A stretch of 13,564 nt of DNA from Armatimonadota bacterium (GTDB lineage Bacteria; Armatimonadota; Zipacnadia; Zipacnadales; UBA11051). Shown here piece by piece: positions 8,206-13,564 of this stretch. The notes under the pieces were generated by a model. It did no database searches. It worked only from the letters and a program-made list of their open reading frames with translations, and was not told the DNA's origin. A program made the translations under genes and the position numbers. Numbering within the stretch: position 1 is the stretch's first letter; each line of letters begins with the position of its first letter. The DNA lies in NCBI GenBank assembly GCA_003542955.1, contig DPJP01000136.1, positions 2,644 through 16,207 of the forward strand. The letters run 5' to 3'.

Positions 8206-11200
8206 CACGGGCGTATTCGGAACGCCAGAACCCCATCGCCTGCTGCTACGACGGCGAGATCGGCTCCGAGGGCGACGACCGCCGTCGGTCGAATGTCACA
8301 GGCGCAGGCTCCGCGGATTGAGCCGTCGGGGGCGAGCACGTACGCCCGACCATCGTCGCAGGTTGCGACGATGCCCTCGCCCACGACAGTCAGATCGGTT
8401 GCCGCCTCCGGCAGTTGCGTCCGCCAGAGCACCGTACCCGCCCCGTCGATAGCGTAGATGCTGAAGCTCTCGGAGGAGCAGACGATCTCCGGCCGCCCGT
8501 CGCCATTGACATCCATCGGAGCGATCCGGGTGGGTGAGCCCCCCACGTTCACCACCCAGACATCGGCCTTCTCAGCGGTGTGGCAGCGGATGAAGCAGTC
8601 ATCCATGCCGATGAGCGCCGAAGCCTTCCCATCGCCGTCGAGATCGACCGCGGCCACGGCCGTCGTGACCGGTCCGCCGCTGGTTCTACGGATGTCCTTG
8701 CCGTCGGCATCGAGCAGGCGGGGCCAGTAGTACTCGGTGCCGGCGATGACATCGTCGCGGCCGTCGCCGGTGATGTCACCCGCGCAGCCGACGGTCGAAG
8801 CATGCGTCGTATCAGTCCGCCAGAGCAGTTCACCCGCGGCCGAGAGTGCGTGGTGATGCCAGTTGTCACTGCCTGCGATGACCTCGTGGAAGCCGTCGCC
8901 GTCGAGATCGGCAGGGAATACGGAAGCCACGGAGCCGCTGCGGCCGTGGAAGGGCTGGCAGGCGTAGGTCCAAAGCTCGGCGCCGTCGGCGACGCTGAGG
9001 GCCCTGACATCGCCTGCCTCCGTCCCGGCCAGGGCGACGACGCCGGCCGCAAAGCGCGCAAGGCCGACAGAGCGCACCTTCGAGCCAAGCTCGTGCTGCC
9101 AGAGGCGCTCCCCGTCGACCGAGAGCAGAACGATGCGGCCATCCTCGAGCCCGCACAGAACCCCGGCTTCGCCGGAGGCCAGGGCGGTGACGGGCGAGCC
9201 GAGATCGGCGGTCCAGTGCACCGGCAGGGCAGGCGGCGCGGGGGGCGCCGGAGGCGACGTCAGAACAGCGGGGTCGAGGGCGGCAATGCGCGCCAGGAGA
9301 CCATCCACATCGGCCGGAGCGATCCCCGCGAGCGCAGCGGGTTCTCCCTGCTCACCGAAGCGCACATCGATCAGGGCAGGCTCCTGTGCGGCCCACTCCG
9401 TGTCGCCGATGGCTATGCGGTTGGCCCCGGCGGCCATGAGCCGATCTGCAGTCAGGACAAACATATCGGCCTGGACATCGAGGCCCTCGATATCATCGAC
9501 GCTGAAGCCCACCAGCGCGACGGGCTCTGCCCCGACGCGCCAGGCGTTCCGCGCAACCTGCTCGATGCCGCGCGGAGCCGCCGCGTCGCCGCTTTGGGCC
9601 ACAAGCAGGTTGGCGAAGGTCATCCGCTCACCGGCCTGCAGTTGGCGGCGCTGGTTCTGGATGAGAATCCGCGTCATCTTGTCGGCATACGGGTAGTCGG
9701 CGTAGTAGCCATCGCGCCCGCCGTGGCCGTAGTCGAATGACTGGGTGAGCTTTGGGCGAATGCCGTCGGCGGCCGCGCAGGCGATGATGAAGCGCTGCTC
9801 GGGCTCACTGACGGCCTCGACCTGCCCGGCGACGAGTTGCTCCGCCTCGATTATGACCGGCTCGTGCCCTTGACGGGTAAGGACGATGCTGTCGATGCGG
9901 ACGCCGGGGCTCTCGCGCAGACTGATCTCGAAAGCATGCTCACCATCCCTGTCGATGGCGAGGGGACGGCCGGGGCCGAGCTTCTCCCAGGTCGCGGAGC
10001 TGCCCGCGTACTGCCCGATCGGGAGATGGTAGTCGATCGGCTCTGCCCCGTCGACACGAAGCCAGACCGAGTCGCTGCTGCCGCTCGGGCCGCAGGCGAC
10101 GATGTTGACCGCGTACCGGCCGGCATCAAGCGTCCGCGTGAACGCGAGGCGCGCATCCGGCTTCGACAGCTCCACAACCGTGCGCCCATCATCCTCGAGT
10201 ACCTGCAGCGCCCCGCTCCCCGTCCGCTGCATGCCCTTCTGGGTGACGGCGAGTGTGTTGCCCTCGAATGTGACGTCGCCGAGGGTTCGCCAGTGGCACT
10301 TGGCGATGTAGTCGCCGGCCTGCAGCGCCGTCAGCCGGTCAACGACGACGGTGAACTCGGAGGCTCTCCAGAAGACGCTTCGCTCCCAGTCGGCTCCCCC
10401 GTAATCACGGAGGACCGACTGCGTCATGGCCAGGTCGGCAGAGCCGACCTCACAGGTCAATTCCGCGGCAAAGGGCTGTGCGGCGATGACCTGGGCGTCA
10501 CGGTTGCTGGTGGGGCGCTGATCGGGGGCCAGCCCGTCTCTGACCAGCGCGATCGAGTTGTGGTACTTGGGCGCGGCACGGATGTAGTCCATGTCGACAA
10601 GCCACAGGCGGCGGTTGGCCACCAGGCGGATGATGGCATTGGCATCCAGGTGCTTGTGGTTGCCGACATTGAGCCCATCCAGCATCAGGTAGTCATCGGC
10701 GGGGTCCCAGCCACCGCGGAACACGGCCTTGTCGAGAGCGCGCCCGGTCGGCACCCCCTGTATCCCAAAAGCCGCCTCACGCGCGGGATGCACCATGAAG
10801 GTCCGCAGGCCGATGTGCTCCGCGGGCGCCTGCGCCTTATGCTCGCCCGAGAAGCTCCAGAGGCCGGGGTTGGGCCGGATGCCGATGAGTGCGCGCATCC
10901 ATTGGTACGCGGGATCATGGAATTGGGCCACGCCGACGGCAAACACTCCCCCCGCGGTGCTGCCGAATGCCTGCCAGGCGTCGCCGTGGGTGGCCTCGTC
11001 GCCGTTGTTGTCGTGGGAGGCGATGGCATAGTCGAAGAACTGCCTGAGTGCGGGACCCTCGAGCCATTCGTGGAGTCTCCCGGTCGCCAGGACGTAAGTG
11101 AGCATGTGGCGGGTGACCGACCACTGGTAGTTCGCGGAGTCTTCGAGGGGCTGGTCGCAATCCATCTGACCCGCGAAGAGGTTCTCACAGACCGCGGCCC

Positions 11201-12263
11201 ACCAGTCTGCGGCGGCAACACCGTAGTGCGGCTTGAGATACTGCGCGCCGAGAGCGACACCGACGGCGGGGTATGTTTCGTGGTTCCAGATCGGTCTGCG
11301 CTCGCTGTTCTCCCAGCGACGGATGGGATCGCGCATCTCCCAGAAGCCCATCGTGTCCTCGATCATCCGGCGCAGCCATTCGGCAGCCACCAGCCGGTGG
11401 GCGTCGCCGAACTCCGGGCAGTCATCGACCTGGTCAATGGCCATCACGATGTCGGCGAGGATGAAGGTGGGTGGGCTGGGCTTCATCTCCGTGTATGCCG
11501 CCGCCAGCAGATCAACGAGGTCACCGCACAGAGCGGCCCAACTGGTCTCACCGGACACATAGTACGCCGTCGCGGCATTGATGAACTGCCCGCAGGCGCT
11601 GCGGAAGGGGTCGGAGGCGAATGCTCTGAGCGCATCACGCGTGGTCTGGACGCGGCGTGCGGCATCATCCTCCGAGACTGCTCCGGGAGAGACGTAGTTG
11701 GGCGAACGGAACTCGATGAAGTGCTCCAGGGCGACCGTGTCCGCGGGCTCAACCAGGTCGAGGAACTTCGCAATGCCCTCCGCGGCGCTTTCTGGGCTCG
11801 AAGCGCCGACGAAGATGACGTTCACGCCGAGGTCGAGCGCGTCGGGGATCGTGCGCAGTTCGAACCCTGTGGCGCCCGGGTAGTGGCCGTCACTGACAAT
11901 GAGCTTGTTCGCATACAGGCGCAACGCGAGCGGCCCCGTGGCGTAGTTGCCCACGACGATGACGGTGCGAGCATCTGTCACTGCTGCCATGTACTCGCGC
12001 TCCGGCATGGTGGGCAGAGCCACTCCGAGCTTCGCCTGCAGTGCGGCGTTCAGGTCCGCTGCGACATGGGCGAAGGCGTCGTCCTCCGGGATCAGCAGCA
12101 CAGCCGCGGGCTGCGCGCCGGCGAGCAGGACGCTCTGGCGTGTCGGCTGATATGCCGCCGTGAGCGGCTCGGAGGTGCGCACAACTGTGTCGGCATAGGC
12201 CGACAGAGCGATGGTGAACGCGCAGAGGCAGACGACGAGGGCCGCGGCACGTGCGTCGAGCAT
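8205..12263 (-). CDS. secreted heparinase II/III-like lyase fused to a carbohydrate-binding module and FG-GAP/PQQ-like beta-propeller
   Basis: This 1352-residue protein has a signal peptide cut after AYA (24). Residues about 30-190 are an alpha/beta domain like the N-terminal domain of large glycosidases. A helical toroid (about 205-480) carries NHE (327-329) and, at about 368-386, an Asp/Glu/Tyr pattern (EDSANY) like the catalytic Tyr region of heparinases. The beta-sandwich has HKHLDAN (536-542), D557 and H568, matching the heparinase II metal-site pattern. Residues about 685-815 resemble a CBM6/35-type domain. After a Pro-rich linker (1003-1014) a propeller runs to the end, with four Ca-binding-like loops: DLDGDG, DITGDG, DLDGDG and DVNGDG. 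Lyase activity is inferred from family resemblance, and the substrate is unknown. The ATG at 12263 starts the signal peptide and has GAGAGGAG seven bases upstream. It converges on the putative glycosidase gene and diverges from the methyltransferase. Confidence 0.87.
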   Translation of the reverse strand: MLDARAAALVVCLCAFTIALSAYADTVVRTSEPLTAAYQPTRQSVLLAGAQPAAVLLIPEDDAFAHVAADLNAALQAKLGVALPTMPEREYMAAVTDARTVIVVGNYATGPLALRLYANKLIVSDGHYPGATGFELRTIPDALDLGVNVIFVGASSPESAAEGIAKFLDLVEPADTVALEHFIEFRSPNYVSPGAVSEDDAARRVQTTRDALRAFASDPFRSACGQFINAATAYYVSGETSWAALCGDLVDLLAAAYTEMKPSPPTFILADIVMAIDQVDDCPEFGDAHRLVAAEWLRRMIEDTMGFWEMRDPIRRWENSERRPIWNHETYPAVGVALGAQYLKPHYGVAAADWWAAVCENLFAGQMDCDQPLEDSANYQWSVTRHMLTYVLATGRLHEWLEGPALRQFFDYAIASHDNNGDEATHGDAWQAFGSTAGGVFAVGVAQFHDPAYQWMRALIGIRPNPGLWSFSGEHKAQAPAEHIGLRTFMVHPAREAAFGIQGVPTGRALDKAVFRGGWDPADDYLMLDGLNVGNHKHLDANAIIRLVANRRLWLVDMDYIRAAPKYHNSIALVRDGLAPDQRPTSNRDAQVIAAQPFAAELTCEVGSADLAMTQSVLRDYGGADWERSVFWRASEFTVVVDRLTALQAGDYIAKCHWRTLGDVTFEGNTLAVTQKGMQRTGSGALQVLEDDGRTVVELSKPDARLAFTRTLDAGRYAVNIVACGPSGSSDSVWLRVDGAEPIDYHLPIGQYAGSSATWEKLGPGRPLAIDRDGEHAFEISLRESPGVRIDSIVLTRQGHEPVIIEAEQLVAGQVEAVSEPEQRFIIACAAADGIRPKLTQSFDYGHGGRDGYYADYPYADKMTRILIQNQRRQLQAGERMTFANLLVAQSGDAAAPRGIEQVARNAWRVGAEPVALVGFSVDDIEGLDVQADMFVLTADRLMAAGANRIAIGDTEWAAQEPALIDVRFGEQGEPAALAGIAPADVDGLLARIAALDPAVLTSPPAPPAPPALPVHWTADLGSPVTALASGEAGVLCGLEDGRIVLLSVDGERLWQHELGSKVRSVGLARFAAGVVALAGTEAGDVRALSVADGAELWTYACQPFHGRSGSVASVFPADLDGDGFHEVIAGSDNWHHHALSAAGELLWRTDTTHASTVGCAGDITGDGRDDVIAGTEYYWPRLLDADGKDIRRTSGGPVTTAVAAVDLDGDGKASALIGMDDCFIRCHTAEKADVWVVNVGGSPTRIAPMDVNGDGRPEIVCSSESFSIYAIDGAGTVLWRTQLPEAATDLTVVGEGIVATCDDGRAYVLAPDGSIRGACACDIRPTAVVALGADLAVVAAGDGVLAFRIRP

Positions 12264-12270
12264 GGTGGTG

Positions 12271-12278
12271 CTCCTCTC
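12271..12278 (-). promoter_or_regulatory. ribosome-binding site of the lyase-propeller gene
   Basis: GAGAGGAG on the minus strand lies seven bases before the ATG at 12263. It is the strongest ribosome-binding site in the window and rules out the in-frame upstream start at 12305. Confidence 0.75.
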
Positions 12279-12280
12279 GG

Positions 12281-12311
12281 TCAGTGACTGAGGCACCCTT
12301 AACACGGGGGC
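12281..12311 (-). promoter_or_regulatory. leader element GCCCCCGTGTTAAGGG and adjacent palindrome
   Basis: GCCCCCGTGTTAAGGG on the minus strand (12311 to 12296) matches 15 of 16 bases of the element in the lipoprotein leader (5850 to 5835), in the same orientation to its gene. It sits 32 bases before the ATG, so it is not the ribosome-binding site. Five bases nearer the gene lies the palindrome TCAGTGACTGA (12281-12291), operator-like in form. No convincing -35/-10 pair was found in the divergent gap. Confidence 0.4.
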
Positions 12312-12372
12312 ATCCTGATGCTACACTCATTCGCTGAGACCGTATCGTTTCCCTCTCGCGCGCCGCCCCTTG

Positions 12373-12417
12373 CGGAGTGCCGCTGGTCTGGGCGGAGTGC
12401 GGCCAAGTCACGGAGTG
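12373..12417 (+). repeat. three direct copies of CGGAGTG before the methyltransferase gene
   Basis: CGGAGTG starts at 12373, 12393 and 12411, with steps of 20 and 18 bases. The second and third copies extend to CGGAGTGYGGCC. The GGAG of the third copy (12412-12415) is eight bases before the ATG at 12424 and probably acts as its ribosome-binding site. The other copies may be binding sites or a small local duplication. Confidence 0.5.
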
Positions 12418-12423
12418 TGGCCG

Positions 12424-13146
12424 ATGTGTCCTGACATACCGAATGGAACGCCGCAAACTGAGCTGCACCGAGGCACCCGGCGCTTTCTGATCAAGGCGAT
12501 TGCCTCGATACCCTTGACCGCGGCGGTGCTGTTCGTCTCGGCAGGGACGGTCCGCTGGCCGATGGCATGGGCGTACGTGCTGATCGGCGTGGCGACGGTG
12601 CTCGCGATGCTGTTGATCGTGATGCCGAAGCACCCGGACTTGATCGCGGAGCGGTCGCGGATGCACCCGGACACGAAGCCCTGGGACAGGGTCCTCGCCC
12701 CGCTGGGAGCGGCGGGCACGGCGATGGCGAACATGATCGTCGGCGGGCTGGACTACCGCCTCGGCTGGGCACCGGAGATACCGCTGTGGGGGCAACTCGT
12801 CGGCATGCTGCTGGTGCTGATCGCCTCCACGCTGGTCATCTGGGCGATGTACGAAAACCGCTTCTTCTCGGCGACAGTGCGCATCCAGACCGACCGCGGC
12901 CACACCGTGTGCAGCGACGGTCCATACCAGTATGTCCGCCATCCCGGCTACTCGGCCTGGATACTGCTCGCCGTCGGCGTCCCGATCATGCTTGGGTCGG
13001 CCCGGGCGCTGATAGTCACGGCGGTGTCGTTCGTCGCCATTGTACTCCGCACGTGGCTGGAGGATGCCACGCTCGCGCGCGAGCTGCCCGGCTACGAAAT
13101 GTACCGACAGCGCGTCAGGTATCGGCTGATTCCGGGCGTGTGGTAG
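12424..13146 (+). CDS. isoprenylcysteine carboxyl methyltransferase (ICMT/PEMT-like) family membrane protein
   Basis: This 240-residue integral membrane protein has about five hydrophobic segments. The C-terminal half has the family hallmark: CSDGPYQYVRHPGYSAW (about residues 162-178), whose GPYxxVRHPxY forms part of the S-adenosylmethionine site, then a membrane hairpin and LRTWLEDATLARELPGYEMYRQRVRYRLIPGVW-type ending with the conserved E and Y residues. Bacterial members methylate small or lipid-like molecules; the substrate here is unknown, and bacteria generally lack prenylated CaaX proteins. The length fits the family. The ATG at 12424 was chosen over an in-frame TTG at 12370 because of GGAG eight bases upstream and because the TTG start adds 18 residues of no recognisable kind. 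It is divergent from the lyase-propeller gene and looks functionally separate from the glycan cluster. Confidence 0.88.
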   Translation: MCPDIPNGTPQTELHRGTRRFLIKAIASIPLTAAVLFVSAGTVRWPMAWAYVLIGVATVLAMLLIVMPKHPDLIAERSRMHPDTKPWDRVLAPLGAAGTAMANMIVGGLDYRLGWAPEIPLWGQLVGMLLVLIASTLVIWAMYENRFFSATVRIQTDRGHTVCSDGPYQYVRHPGYSAWILLAVGVPIMLGSARALIVTAVSFVAIVLRTWLEDATLARELPGYEMYRQRVRYRLIPGVW

Positions 13147-13147
13147 G

Positions 13148-13564
13148 CTAAGAGCTTCTCGCCCCCCGGGGCTCATCGTCAGGAACAACCTCGACCACCC
13201 CGGCAGCGCCGTCGACGCGCAGCAGTTGGCCCGTGCGAATGAGCCTAGTTGCCGGGCCGACGTTCACCACTGCCGGAATACCGTACTCGCGGGCGATGAT
13301 GCTGCCGTGGCTGAGTATGCCCCCCATGTCGACAACAAGCGCAGCGGCGTTGATGAAGTAGGGCGTCCAGCACGGGTCGGTCACCGGGGCGACGAGTACC
13401 TCGCCCGGCAGGACCTCGTCGCGGCCTCCCTGCTCGATGACGCGAGCGGGCCCAACCACAATACCGGGGTTGCAGGGGATGCCCGTGAGACATGTGGGCG
13501 GGTCCGCGTCCGGTCTGCGCTCGGGGCCGGGGGAGTACTCGCCGATGACGACGGGCGGGGGCGA
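13148..13564 (-). CDS. PEP-utilising enzyme, C-terminal phosphohistidine (swivelling) domain, 5' part outside window
   Basis: The minus strand is open from the TAG at 13148-13150 to the right edge, giving 138 C-terminal residues of a larger protein. It shows the PEP-utilising mobile domain: CNPGIVVGPARV near its start, then GGILSHGSIIAREYGIPAVV, whose His (codon 13309-13307) is the phosphate-carrying residue, and an ending LLRVDGAAGVVEVV. The gene belongs to the family of PEP synthase, pyruvate phosphate dikinase and rifampicin phosphotransferase. Because the swivelling domain is the last one here, the domain order resembles rifampicin phosphotransferase-like proteins more than PEP synthase, where a PEP-binding barrel follows. 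The ATP-grasp part lies outside the window, so the substrate cannot be named. It converges on the methyltransferase gene with a single base between stop codons. Confidence 0.88.
   Translation of the reverse strand, partial: SPPPVVIGEYSPGPERRPDADPPTCLTGIPCNPGIVVGPARVIEQGGRDEVLPGEVLVAPVTDPCWTPYFINAAALVVDMGGILSHGSIIAREYGIPAVVNVGPATRLIRTGQLLRVDGAAGVVEVVPDDEPRGARSS

Noticed and set aside
9837..12287. Very long open frame on the plus strand (816 codons), antisense to the lyase-propeller gene
   Set aside because: The minus-strand frame has a signal peptide, a strong ribosome-binding site and family motifs; the plus frame shows no domain and low-complexity, shadow-like composition. High GC at third codon positions keeps antisense frames open.
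11890..13188. 432-codon minus-strand frame crossing the methyltransferase gene and the start of the lyase-propeller gene
   Set aside because: It overlaps two well-supported genes in other frames, and its product is rich in Arg, Pro and His as expected for a shadow frame.

Overview
This is a GC-rich bacterial window with seven protein-coding genes, five complete and one cut at each edge. It contains no RNA gene, CRISPR array or mobile element that I can support. Four of the five complete genes encode proteins with Sec or lipoprotein signal peptides, and these are large multidomain proteins. Heparinase II/III folds, discoidin-like and CBM4/9-like modules and FG-GAP-type calcium loops suggest a free-living carbohydrate degrader such as an Armatimonadota, Planctomycetota or Lentisphaerota-type bacterium. 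That placement is inferred from protein style only; there is no phylogenetic marker here.

Layout: (1) the N-terminal part of an alpha/beta hydrolase, minus strand, running off the left edge; (2) a secreted 1229-residue heparinase II/III-family protein with an N-terminal discoidin-like domain, minus; (3) a 429-residue lipoprotein of unrecognised family, minus; (4) divergent from it, a secreted 733-residue putative glycosidase whose barrel-like region seems to be split by a carbohydrate-binding module, plus; (5) convergent with it, a secreted 1352-residue protein joining a second heparinase-type lyase region, a carbohydrate-binding-like module and a C-terminal beta-propeller, minus; (6) a membrane methyltransferase of the isoprenylcysteine carboxyl methyltransferase family, plus; (7) the C-terminal end of a PEP-utilising phosphotransferase, minus, running off the right edge.

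Genes 1-5 look like a polysaccharide-processing cluster. The two lyase-like proteins would cut uronic-acid-containing chains outside the cytoplasm, the putative glycosidase and lipoprotein would bind or process the chains, and the hydrolase could remove ester groups. The substrate cannot be read from the sequence. Genes 6 and 7 look unrelated to this task.

There is no gene-free stretch over 300 bases. The intergenic gaps (512-680, 4371-4534, 5825-5960, 8163-8204, 12264-12423) hold leaders, hairpins and repeats. The most notable non-coding signal is a 16-base element, identical but for one base, in the leaders of genes 3 and 5, with partial copies before genes 2 and 4.
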